The position numbers were made by a program, and so were the translations under genes. A model generated the notes under the pieces. The model was given only the letters and a program-made list of their open reading frames with translations, ran no database searches and was not told where the DNA came from. Of a stretch of 64,000 nt of DNA, positions 23,960-33,110 are shown piece by piece. The first letter of the stretch is position 1; each line of letters begins with the position of its first letter. Origin of the DNA: Isoetes taiwanensis (lineage: Eukaryota; Streptophyta; Lycopodiopsida; Isoetales; Isoetaceae); contig JAJEKV010000006.1 of NCBI GenBank assembly GCA_021234155.1, positions 62,001 to 126,000 on the forward strand. The letters are read 5' to 3'.

Positions 23960-24448
23960 ATTATACTTAATCATGCAAGCTATAATTCTACACAATTCGA
24001 CATGCGAGCCGATTTCTTGGGAGATGACCTTGCCGTCCCATTTCTCCATAAAGTGTGGGTGCTTGCTTTATCGGATCTCTTTTAAGTACCCATGTCGCGT
24101 CTTCCCACCCGGCAAGTGTTTCCACTTGACCAAGTATTGGAGAAACTCCGATCTCCTTGTTTTCTTGAGCGGCTTTATCAAGAATTAGTTAAAGGAATTA
24201 TTTCTATCTGTTCTTACGTCATTTCCAACATCATTGGAGTGTCGGGGTTTCATCACGGATTGGGAGTGTGCTTCTTCAAGAAACTCACGTGGAAGACTTT
24301 GTGGATCTTTAGGTGTCTTTGGCAAGTCTAACTTGTAGGATTGGTTACCCACTCTCTTGACTATTAGAAGGGTCCAGCCCACCTTGGAGCAAGCTTCTTG
24401 CAATTTCGATGTGGAGCTTAACTGCTTCACTTTGATTTTGAGCCACAT
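23960..24448 (-). pseudogene. Element B: integrase C-terminus and chromodomain
   Basis: The minus strand shows KRVGNQSYKLDLPKTPK (about 24350-24300), the GKPYxLxLP-like C-terminal motif of chromovirus integrases. LVKWKHLPGGKTRHGYLK at about 24130-24080 is the start of a chromodomain (Y-L-V-K-W-K-x-L-P). In element A the homologous segment is better kept. Chromodomains on integrases of this group direct insertion to chromatin carrying particular histone H3 marks. Stops and frameshifts show decay. Confidence 0.75.
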
Positions 24449-25110
24449 TGGTCGTCAACTTGAAACTCTCGGGCCGTCAGATGTTTGTCGGCGATGCTCT
24501 TTGTCAACTCCTTGCTGCGAAGATACCCTCGAACTTCTTCCACGAGCTGGCGCATGTCGCCCAACATTTGCTCTGAAACTTCCACTTTTGACGCGGGGTT
24601 GTGCCAAAATGTGCGGAGTTAGGCATTGGTAGCCGTAATTAATCATGAGCGGCGACATTTGGGATGATTCTGCTTTGTGCTATTATATGCAAACTCCACC
24701 AAGTGAATAAACTCCTCCCACATACCTTGCTTGTTCGGACATAGTTAAAGTAGCATATCCTCAATATTACTGTTGAGTGCGCTCTGTTTGCCCATCCATC
24801 GGGGATGATAAGCCGTGCTCATGGATAGCCCGTCGGAATCGTTGCGAAGAGGTCACGCCAAAAGGCAGCGATGAACCGGGATCTCGATTCGGAGATAATT
24901 TCTCTTGGCATGCCATGGAGCACGAAGATGGCTTTGGTGAAGAGCTTTGTCATTATCCATAGATGTGTCCGGTGGTCTGCAAGGCACAAAATGGGCCATC
25001 TTCGACAACTTGTCGACCGACCATCAAGGCCCCTCTTCTTGTTCTTGGAAGCCTCGTTATAAAGTCCATCTTGGCGACCTTCCACTTAGTGTTTGGCTTG
25101 CCGGATTAAT
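24449..25110 (-). pseudogene. Element B: integrase core
   Basis: Minus-strand reading at 24980-24830 gives FVLHGMPREIISESRSRFIAAFWRDLF. This matches the H-G-x-P-x-x-I-x-S-D-R-x-x-x-F region around the second catalytic Asp of the DDE integrase, with the canonical D apparently changed (S-E-S-R). GYQCLTPHILAQPRVKSG follows near 24630. Element A carries the homologous HGMPIEIISNRDSKF at 51230. Frameshifted and inactive. Confidence 0.75.
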
Positions 25111-25455
25111 GGTTCCAATGCACAGGATTGAAGTTGTTACGCCGTTTTTAGCGACATAGCTGACATTCCTTGATGTGGCGAGCTACCCGGCTTCTTCATT
25201 CACGGCCAATAATAGGCTGCTCACGCACTTTGAAGTATGTCTTCATGAATCTGCGTGGCCAGCTATTGGGCTGTTATTAAGGTGTCATGGAGGATCAACT
25301 TCCTTACTCCAGATGATTCAGGCACGCACAACTTGTTCTTATGGTAGAGAAGGTTACCTTCCTTCTTAAAATTTTTGAAGGTTTCCCTCTCCTTATCTGT
25401 TCTTGCTTCCTTGCACAAGCTTGCCCATACTTCTTTGAAGTCCACATCCGTTAAC

Positions 25456-25845
25456 TTAGGTTTCTTCAATCTTCTTCACGAAATCGTTGGAGAGCATCGA
25501 AATGGCATTGCAATGCACTCTAGTTGTCAGCGGATGCCTTGAAAGTGCATCTGCTACCACGTTAAGCTTTCCCGGCTTGTAGACTATGTCAAAGTCATAC
25601 TCTTCGAGGAACTCCATCCACCTTCGCTGCCTCAGGTTAAGGTGTGGTTGCGTGAATACATATTGGAGGCTCTGGTGATCCGTGTCCAATTGGAACTTCC
25701 TTCCTAAGAGATCGTGCCTCCAAATTCTCAGCGCCGACAACCGCAAGCAATTCACGATGCGTGTTGTCGGATAACGATTTCGGCGTCGTTCATCTTTTCT
25801 GGAATCATGCGCTATTACCGCTCTTCTTGCATGAGCACTTTGCAC
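25456..25845 (-). pseudogene. Element B: RNase H
   Basis: The minus strand reads LGRKFQLDTDHQSLQYVFTQ, RQRRWMEFLEEYDFDIVYKP and LNVVADALSRHPL. These are the F-x-V-x-T-D-H-x-S-L, W-x-x-x-L-x-x-x-D-F-x-I and N-x-V-A-D-A-L-S-R motifs of Ty3/gypsy RNase H. The block is open across most of its length and is one of the best preserved parts of element B. Confidence 0.85.
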
Positions 25846-25999
25846 AATGGCTATCTTAATTGCGTCATGTAAGCCTCTAGCTTGTCATTCTCACGGAGTG
25901 CGGCGGGGGTCAAGGCGGGGCGGTTGTCAAAGCTTCCTTCAACAATTCAAATCCACCTTGGGCTTTCTTAAGCCAATGGTGCGCCCAATTTTTCACCTT

Positions 26000-26760
26000 T
26001 TCGCCTTCGTCAAATGCGTTAGTGGGGCTGCTATCTTTTGAAGTTCTTCCGCGAACTTCTGTAATACTGCTAGGCGAGGAAACTTGACCTCGTGGACATT
26101 CTTTGGTCTTGGCCATTGGATCCTTTGCTTCAATCTTGGCGGGTCCGTCCGTCGAGATTCCTTCGCTGAAATCACATGGCCGGGGTATTCCACCTTCTCT
26201 GTTCTTGAAATGGCGCCCGACAACTTGGCGTACAAGCGATGCCTCTTCAACTTCTCGAGCACCTTTCTTGTGTGTTGTGCATGTTCTTCAATGGATCTGC
26301 TATACACGAGGAATGTCGTCGAAGAACACTATCACGAAGGTGTCAAAATTCTCACGAAGATGTCGTTCATGAGTCTCATGAGCGTGGTTGAGGCATTTGA
26401 TAGCCCAAATGGCATTCTGTGGAAGTCGTAATGCCCATACACGGTCCTGGCCGTTTTGTGGATGTCTTCTTCCTTTATCCTGATTTGGTGGTAACGACCT
26501 TAGGTCGATCTTGGAAGACCTTTGCTCCTTGGAGCTGATCCATCAAGTCGTCCGATCGGGGAGTCGCGTGCTTGTTCTTGATGGTGTGCTTGTTTGGTTA
26601 TGCGTAATCTATGCACATCCTCAAGCTGCCATCCTTCTTCTTGACAAAGAGAATGGGTGCCCCAAATGGTGAGATGCTAGGTCTAATGAAGCCTAGGTCA
26701 AGCAATTCACCGCAATTGCTTCTTCATTTCAGTCGGTTCTGCGTCGTCATTCTATCACGG
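26000..26760 (-). pseudogene. Element B: reverse transcriptase
   Basis: Minus-strand motifs in order: [20 protein letters not shown] (about 26660-26600), MRLMNDIF (about 26370), a degenerate VFFDD-type catalytic box near 26330, SIEEHAQHTRKVLEKLKRHR and LYAKLSG (26300-26200). This is the order of a Ty3/gypsy RT. Several frameshifts separate the motifs. Element A carries the same motifs with FFDD at its catalytic position. Confidence 0.8.
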
Positions 26761-27149
26761 GCCTTGCTCGTCGGCAGTTCACTGGTTCGAAAGTGCTATC
26801 TCACACTCGACTCCTCTGTAAGGAGGAAGCGCCGATCTCATCACGGGAAGAGATCGTGGAACTCCGTGATCAAGTTGGCTATTTGCTTGGGCAACTTCGA
26901 GCACTTTGTCTTCCTTGCTCAGGCTTCGGGTTCTTCAATCTCAAGTTTGAAGATGTATGCTACTGCTTCGCTCTTGATTGACTTGGCGGCTTCTTAATAG
27001 ACATACACCGCATGATGGGAACAGCGTCTTTACATGATCTCAATGACTTTGCCGTCGGGCGTTGTGAGGGTCACCTTCCGCTTTCCACGATCAATGATGG
27101 CCCTGCTGGTCAAGGTAACTCCATTCCTATTATCGGTCGTACTTTGCCG

Positions 27150-27515
27150 ATGCCCATTACTTACGCTCCCCATCGGGATATTAATTCCGGCAAGTCAATG
27201 TCGAAATTGATCCTCTTCCACATGGTTTGTCTTCTTTGCTCCGGCTTGCCAAGATTACGGGTCTTGGCTTGGACTTTAAGGGTTTCAACTTCAACATGTC
27301 GACCATCCTTGGGGAAGCGAAGTTGTGGCTACTTCTCGAGTCTATTATGACTATGAAGGACTTGGTTTTGGCCTTCCCTATTGTGGAAATTACTCTATAC
27401 TGATTCTCTGCTTGTTCTGTATCTATTGCGGCAAAGATGTGGCACTCACCCTCAATATAGTCGTCATTTGCCTCACGATCGTCGTCGGGGCGGGTGTCCC
27501 ATCCACCCAACTCCG
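27150..27515 (-). pseudogene. Element B: aspartic protease
   Basis: The minus strand encodes VISTIGKAKTKSFIVIIDSR, SSHNFASPRMVDMLKLKPLK and RPVILA at about 27400-27270. The I-D-S-G-S-S-H-N-F catalytic motif of gypsy retropepsins is recognisable, but the Gly after DS is replaced by Arg. It follows the zinc knuckle of gag and precedes the RT, as expected. Confidence 0.8.
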
Positions 27516-27539
27516 CTAGCTGAGCTCATAGAAGGGGGC

Positions 27540-28260
27540 AATTCATTTGTTTACGTGGCACGGCTGGAAACATCTGAAGCAAAGCTGCTTCTCCATACAT
27601 TCATGCCTCTTTTCTTTGGTCATTGCCTGTAAGAAGGACCGCACTGCTTTCGAGTAGTTCGACCCTTCCTGCTTGTCCTTGAAGGACACCTACTTTCTTT
27701 CCTGCGGTTTCCCCTGGTTGCCACTATATGGGGACTTTCTTTGGACTTGGGCTGGCTGCCCTAAGGCTATAACTCCACATTTGCCTTGCCTCTATCACGG
27801 TAGTGCGGTACATTTTACGCCCGCTATTACGAGGCCAGATCCTTGCAAGGCGATTGCTTTGGATTCTGATTACGATGCCGTCTTGGGGTCTATTGCCCTT
27901 ACAAACTTACGGATCTCTTCATTCTCCTTCAATGTAGCTCTCCATGCGTGCTTTTCACTCAACTTTGGCACATCTGACCTTAGTCTCATGAACTCTTGAT
28001 TATATACGCCTTTGTTTTGTACCCTTCTTTGCAACTTTGTAAAAGCTGGCGCATCATGTTGGACTTGTGTTCCCGTGGAATGTAATGGTGCTTGAAGGCT
28101 TTAGAAAACTTCTTAAATCTGCACCCATCTCTGCTCAAGCCATGGGCCTTGGCATAGCCCTTCCACACCCGGATCGTCGGCTCCTTCAAGTTGGTACATT
28201 TGCCACTCGCCTTTGTCCTTATCCTTCATGCGGTAGGCGTTCGCGATACTTGCTCATCTC
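27540..28260 (-). pseudogene. Element B: gag (capsid and zinc knuckle)
   Basis: On the minus strand, KFSKAFKHHYIPREHKSNMM, RQLLQSCKEG (28130-28030) is the F-x-x-F-x-x-x-Y-I-P...L-x-x-L-x-Q capsid motif of Ty3/gypsy gag. KHAWRATLKENEEIRKFV follows at about 27960-27900, and CFRCFQPCHVNK near 27580-27545 is a C-x2-C-x4-H nucleocapsid knuckle whose last Cys is lost to a stop. Upstream to about 28970 the sequence probably encodes the gag N-terminus but I could not assign motifs. Confidence 0.65.
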
Positions 28261-28978
28261 GTCGAGCCATGCCTCGCCTCTAGGCACGATCTGTTCTCGC
28301 TCGAGGCGTTTCAAATTCGGGCCTTCCATCGTTGCCCAATCACGAGTCTACCTTCTTCACGGTAATCAAGGCCTTAGCATCCTTACGTGGTAGTCTGCGT
28401 AGTCAGGCACTTGTTCGCATCTTTCTCGGACTCGAGTCAGAACCCCGAGCTTGAGTCGGATGTTTACGTCTTTGGGGACCTCCTTCTCTTACTCCTCTTC
28501 TTGTCCTTCCCGGAGCTTTGGAGTGTCGTTTCTTGGCGGATGATGCACATGCGCCCGGTAGAGGCCTTTATCACGGTCGGTTAACGTTTGCATTTGTGAC
28601 ATCTCCTCTTCTAGGGTCATGGGACCATATGCTTCGAACAGGTTCCTTGGGATGGGTTACTGTCGGGGGTCTCTTCGTCTCTGTTAGGCCTCCTATTTTG
28701 TTCGACCGTTCTTTGTTCCCTATCTGCATACACAGTTGGCCATGGTCTTATGGTTAGTTCCATTTACTTTATTGTATTCATGTATTTGCGAAATATTTGG
28801 AACCAAATACACTCAACAAAGTATTTAAATATTTAACACAAAATATTTTTATTATATAATATTTTTAGATACAATTCCTGCGGGATCAAGATTTTAACTA
28901 TTCTTGAAATCGCCGATAGGATGGGTTATCCTCTAAGAATTTCTTAACTTGGGCCGTTCCTCTGAGAGCATCCCAAGT

Positions 28979-30431
28979 TTAGAGGACGATGGTTGGCGTC
29001 CCATACAGCAAAAATTTGTCGGCAATTCCTCTACCACTGCGATCGAAGGTGTAGGCGCGGATTCTTGCCAATCTTCCCTGCCGTCGGTAGGGCACGACGA
29101 AGTCGAAGATGTCAAGTGCCATCGGTCTCTTGACTAAGACAACATAGTCGACATTTGCAGCTATTCGAGCATGCATGCCAAATCCAGAGAGTGCAATGAG
29201 CATAAACACTCCTTCTTAATGCACGGGGACTGAATTTGCGGTGTATCACCGCTATTCTCCCATCCAGCCGGGGAAGGTAGTACCTCAACGACACATCATT
29301 GTGTATTATGCTGATGACTCTCCTCTGCTTGGCCTCGGCTCTATGCCTTCTGGTATTCATCGACCTCTACCTCAATGATTTCTTGGTAGTCTCTAATGGT
29401 CGAGTCGACTCGCCTGATGTCGATTCCTGCTCCTCTTGCACGAGGTGGTGTCGATGAGCTCGGCATCAAAATGCTCGTGGTCTTGCCACGGATCCCCATC
29501 CGTTCTTGGATGGCGTAGAACTCCTCCTCAGATGGCAGTTCTCGAGCTTCCATAATTTTTCGTATGTTGTTGTAAGCCTGGATATCCGAAGTCGACTGCC
29601 TTGTATAGGTGTCGGCGTCTCTCACTTGAAGTGGGAAGTCTGAGACTCCCCGGACGATGAAGTCGTCTAAGTGCAGTTCTTTGCCGTAGTTGGTGCGGCA
29701 ATTCATCAAGTCGGAACTCCCTCTCCCTACATTAGGGAGATTCTAGATATCAGCGAGGCAGTGTACTCCTCATTTGTCAATGATAATGGGGGCTAGGCTT
29801 GTAATGCCTAGCCCTAGTGGGAAGGCGACTCACGAGGTGTCTGGCGGCTCATTTCGAGGTTGGGTAGCTCCTCTTACGCTTGCCGCCGTTCTTCCTGCAG
29901 GTTCGAGCTCAGGTGTACTCTTCCTCGTCAGATTCCTCTTCTTACGTTCTTCCTTCCCCGCTCTTGTTGGTGCTTTGCAAAAGCATCGTTACCAGCTTCT
30001 TGAGGATGCTATGGGGTCCACTTCCATGGAAGGAATAGAGGTTTCCCCCAGGTTTTCAGCACGGTGGGAGAGGAATATGGCCAAGGCGCGGTGTAGGAAA
30101 AGTACTTGGTCCTGTCAACTGTCAGGACCATGTAGTCTGGCAACCTTTGTGCCTTGTTGGTCAAATACTTGGCAATGTTTGGGACATCATCCAAGGCTGC
30201 CTGAAGGGATGGGCGGGGAACAAAATAGCCCGTGCAAGGGGGAAGTTGTACTAGGGACTGACCTACCCTATCTTGGAACTTCAGCCAAAACTTCGCCTAT
30301 ATCTTTGGCGTTGCGTGCAAAGTTGCTTGGACATCTATCTCTTTGCCAAAGAGTCGGAAGATGTCATTGACATTAGCCTCGGCTGCATGGCCACTGGCGC
30401 TGTACCATCGTCTGAAGCCAGCAGTTGCCAT
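28979..30431 (-). pseudogene. Element B: ORF2, unrecognised conserved protein
   Basis: It starts at ATG 30431 (FRRWYSASGHAAEANVNDIF), 114 bp after a TATA box. It continues in several frames: DDVPNIAKYLTNKAQRLPDY (30190), RELPSEEEFYAIQERMGIRG (29550), KTTSILMPS, DGRIAVIHRKFSPR, VFMLIALSGFGMHARIAANV, DYVVLVKRPM, and ends GTPTIVL with a stop at 28979. The same blocks in the same order occur in element A (42537-43832) and partly in C. I recognise no domain. It lies before gag, so it is an additional gene of the element, not gag or pol. At least four frameshifts break this copy. Confidence 0.75.
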
Positions 30432-30544
30432 TGATTTAGGAAAGAGGTGAGTAACAAAGCGGATCTGAAAGCCCTATGGGGCTGGGAAATCGCCTAAATT
30501 GTCAAGAAGCGGACTTGTAGGGTGCTAAGTGGGAAATGGGGTCT

Positions 30545-30552
30545 TATTTATA
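30545..30552 (-). promoter_or_regulatory. TATA box of element B ORF2
   Basis: TATAAATA on the minus strand lies 114 bp before the ORF2 ATG at 30431. Element A (42411) and element C (35001) have a TATAAATA at the same place before their ORF2 start, so it is a conserved internal promoter. Confidence 0.7.
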
Positions 30553-30744
30553 GGCGAGGGAAAAACCCTAATTTTTGGGTGACTTAGAAATTTACTGGGG
30601 TTGGGCAATTCTGACCTATTAGGAGGTCCAAATGAGAATTTGAAGACTACTTTTTAGGGTTTGAGCATGCTAAGATTAGCTAATGAACCTATTGCAACAA
30701 CTAGAGGTCATTTGGATATGGCATGGTGGAGAAATTGCTGAGAG

Positions 30745-30811
30745 GTCTCACACGTTGCGCCCAGACCAATAATGAACTTTTCATTTTCGGTCCTGGCGCG
30801 ACGTGTGAGAC
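30745..30811 (-). repeat. Palindrome B-2b, upstream of ORF2
   Basis: A 67-bp imperfect palindrome: GTCTCACACGTTGCGCCCAG pairs with CTGGCGCGACGTGTGAGAC, and the inner AATGAA/TTCATT closes on a short turn. It is one of two, 201 bp apart, in the ORF1-ORF2 interval. Matching pairs occur in element A at equivalent positions. Confidence 0.85.
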
Positions 30812-30945
30812 ATTGCCTCTAATTGGGTTAAACTTGTCCAATTTGGGTGATGTAAAGGTCTAATTCTGCTAGATTCATCGAGTTAGGCAGAATTGACTTC
30901 TTATTTGGTCGATTTGGAGCTGTTTTTTGACACTTTTGGTCCATG

Positions 30946-31012
30946 GTCTCACACGTTGCGCCCAGACCAATAATGAACTTTTCATTTTTTGGTCTGGCGG
31001 CGTGTGTGAGAC
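30946..31012 (-). repeat. Palindrome B-2a, upstream of ORF2
   Basis: Near-identical to the palindrome at 30745-30811: outer arms GTCTCACACG / CGTGTGTGAGAC, middle GCGCCCAGACCAA / TTGGTCTGG, inner ATGAA/TTCAT. It lies about 70 bp past the ORF1 stop codon in element direction. Confidence 0.85.
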
Positions 31013-31082
31013 ATCCTCTCAATTTTGCTTAAAGTGCCCATTTTAACTAAAACAAAAGCCAGAATTCAATAATTTAACTTAA

Positions 31083-32414
31083 TTAAGCAAGATTGCACAT
31101 ATTACTTCCTCCAAAACTCTTTATATTAACAAAATTTTTTCTATTATGTAGAAAATCTTTATGGTCTCTCTCCTTGATGTAGCTAGCAAGATGCATGTCT
31201 TGCTTCATCGAGGTCACTCTCTTTGCATGGACTTTGTGCAAGGCTGTCGAATCTTCAAAATCTTTGCTGCCGGTTTACGTTACATTGCCTCTTGTAATGC
31301 CCGGCAACATCTCATCCAGTCACCCAGCATCTCCGTGTTGTACTCTTGGATCACCTCTCGAACTAAGTAGGCCGAGCGGTGCCGCGGGGATCAAAAAACC
31401 GAAGCTTCTCTGAAAATGCCTGATCTCTCTCAGGGCTTTCCTCTCGCTCTCCTTTCTGCCGGTTCTCTTCTTGCCTGGTGGTCTAGGAGGCTTGGGCTTT
31501 TTTGGTGGGGGCTTCAGTGTCTGGCTCTTCGTCGGATGTCCACCTTCTATAGTTCTAACCCTGTTCTGCTGGTAATGTGTTGTATGCCTCCCACTTCGCC
31601 ATGAAGGCGTTGTGCTCCCTTAGTTTCTTCTGATAGACCTTGACGGGGTCTATCACATACGCCTCTCGGGCTGGCCGCGGCGCTTTGTTTCTGTCCCACG
31701 TCGGGTATGGGGGGGCTTCTGCACTTGATCCGGCTGCTCTGGGTCGGGTGCTGCCTGCTCATTGGCGGGATCCTTCGAAGAACCCGCCTCCTTGTTGAAG
31801 GGATTAAAGTTCTCATCCTCCGAGTCTTCCGAGGAGGGTGGGGGCTGGTCTGCGGGCCGCTCTTGGATGACGACCTTGGAGCGTGGGACCTTCTTGAGTT
31901 TTCTTTGGCCTCCCTCCACGAACTTTCCCTTCTTCACTCTCAGCTCCTCTGCTGCTTTGGCTTCCTCTTCTTCTCTCTTCCTTTTCTTCTCTTCCCTCTT
32001 TCTCTCCCGGCGGCGTTCCTTGGCTTCATGCTTTTTAATCCACGCCGCCAGTTCTTCTTCTTCCGCTGGGTTGAGGGTCGGCTCCCTCTGCTCCTCTTGC
32101 TCCTCGGCCCGATCTTGTTCTTCTTTCTTCTTCCTTTCCTCCTCCTCCACTTCTTCAAGAATTTTCTGCATGACGTCTGGTTCCTCATTGTCGAGGACCT
32201 CTGTCCCCGCATCGGAGTGTGTATCCTCCTCCACCTCTGTCTCACCCCCTTCTTGGTCGTTGTTGTTGCTGGGGTGCTCCTCGGACTCCGCTCCCTCGCT
32301 GGTTGAAGGTTGATCTCCTTGTTGAAAGAGGCGCTCTCGAAGCATCTCTTGGAGTAGGGCGCTGGGAGTTGTGACACCTGGAGGAACTCTAGCAGTCTGT
32401 TTCGTCCTGGCCAT
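31083..32414 (-). pseudogene. Element B: ORF1, histone H3-like protein with long inserted tail
   Basis: It starts at ATG 32414 with MARTKQTAR, identical to the histone H3 N-terminus, then V instead of K9. Next come an acidic stretch and a long E/K/R-rich coiled-coil-like segment (about 32230-31930), a Pro-rich part, and VYQKKLREHNAFMAKWEAY (about 31640-31580). The C-terminal part reads as an H3 core: basic KKPKPPRPPGKK, ALREIRHFQRS (31436-31404, alpha-N/alpha-1), LVREVIQEY then RALQEAM in the next frame (31366-31282, alpha-2), and FEDSTALHKVHAKRVTSM with QDMHLASYI (31257-31176, alpha-3), to a stop at 31083. Canonical H3 has LREIRKYQKS, LVREIAQDF, LFEDTN and HAKRVTIMPKDIQLARRI. Frameshifts near 31650, about 31370 and about 31280 make this copy dead. 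Confidence 0.85.
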
Positions 32415-32518
32415 GTTTGACTGTTCTTCAATCCGAAGTCGGGCGCCCAAAAATTGCCTTGGCAAGGGGGAGCGATTTTCTAAGGAGGAACGTGAAAATG
32501 GGGAGGGGGGTCCTAGGT

Positions 32519-32528
32519 CTATTTATAG
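32519..32528 (-). promoter_or_regulatory. TATA box of element B ORF1
   Basis: CTATAAATAG on the minus strand lies 105 bp before the ORF1 ATG. Element A has the identical 10-mer 104 bp before its ORF1 ATG (40735-40744), although the surrounding sequence differs. Confidence 0.75.
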
Positions 32529-32626
32529 ATGGTCAATTCTAGGTCAAATTGCAAACTACCCTTTTGGGTCATTTAAAACACTTATTATCTTACTACATGG
32601 CTAAATTTAGACATTTCTAACCTCAT

Positions 32627-32692
32627 GGTCTCCACGAGGTTGCTTGGACCAATAATGAAAAGTTCATTTTAGGTCTGGCGGCGTGTGTGAAC
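32627..32692 (-). repeat. Palindrome B-1b, upstream of ORF1
   Basis: A 66-bp imperfect palindrome of the same type: GGTCTCCACGAGG / GGCGTGTGTGAAC outer arms, TTGGACCAATAATGAA / TTCATTTTAGGTC inner arms. It lies 99 bp before the TATA box in element direction. The outer arms are more degraded than in the ORF2-side pair. Confidence 0.75.
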
Positions 32693-32836
32693 ATGATGGA
32701 TCGATGCTAAATTTTATACTTTCTAAGCATGTTTTTAGGAATGTAACATACTAATGTAGCTAGTTTTTAGCTTAAAATCCGAATTACCATGTTACTTTCA
32801 CGAAATTCATCACTTTTCAAAGTGTTTTGGGCTCAA

Positions 32837-32903
32837 TGTCTCCACGTTGTGCCCAACCCAAAATGAACTTTTCATTATTGGTCTGGCGCGGCGATGTGAG
32901 ACC
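32837..32903 (-). repeat. Palindrome B-1a, upstream of ORF1
   Basis: A 67-bp palindrome: TGTCTCCACGTTGTGCCCAA pairs with TTGGTCTGGCGCGGCGATGTGAGACCA, and inner AAAATGAA/TTCATT pair. It is spaced 211 bp (start to start) from the palindrome at 32627-32692. Confidence 0.8.
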
Positions 32904-33096
32904 ATCCTACTTTTGAAGGCTTTGGCTCACTAATTTTTGTCTTTTTATGTTCTAATTCACTTATATACATTACTAGCTTAGCATATACTACTAAAATGAA
33001 AAAAAATTTCCCATCTTTCGAGGTTTGAGGATCCTATCAAGTCGATTACTCTTTGGGAGCATGGTCGATTGCTTTGTTCTTGGTCTCCAAAACATT

Positions 33097-33109
33097 GCTC
33101 ACGATACCA
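33097..33109 (-). other. Element B primer binding site
   Basis: The minus strand reads TGGTATCGTGAGC one base inside the 5' LTR end. Plant initiator tRNA-Met PBSs read TGGTATCAGAGC, which is exact in element A at 40130. This copy has drifted by two or three changes. Confidence 0.75.
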
Positions 33110-33110
33110 C

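Noticed and set aside
30745-31012. Palindromes interpreted as bacterial-type terminators or CRISPR-like repeats
   Set aside because: The context is a plant LTR element; they precede TATA boxes, come in pairs about 205 bp apart, and have no spacer array.
31707-32313. Long plus-strand open frames across the element B ORF1 region
   Set aside because: They are antisense shadows of the Glu/Lys-rich minus-strand ORF1; the H3 motifs, TATA box and palindromes all fit the minus strand.
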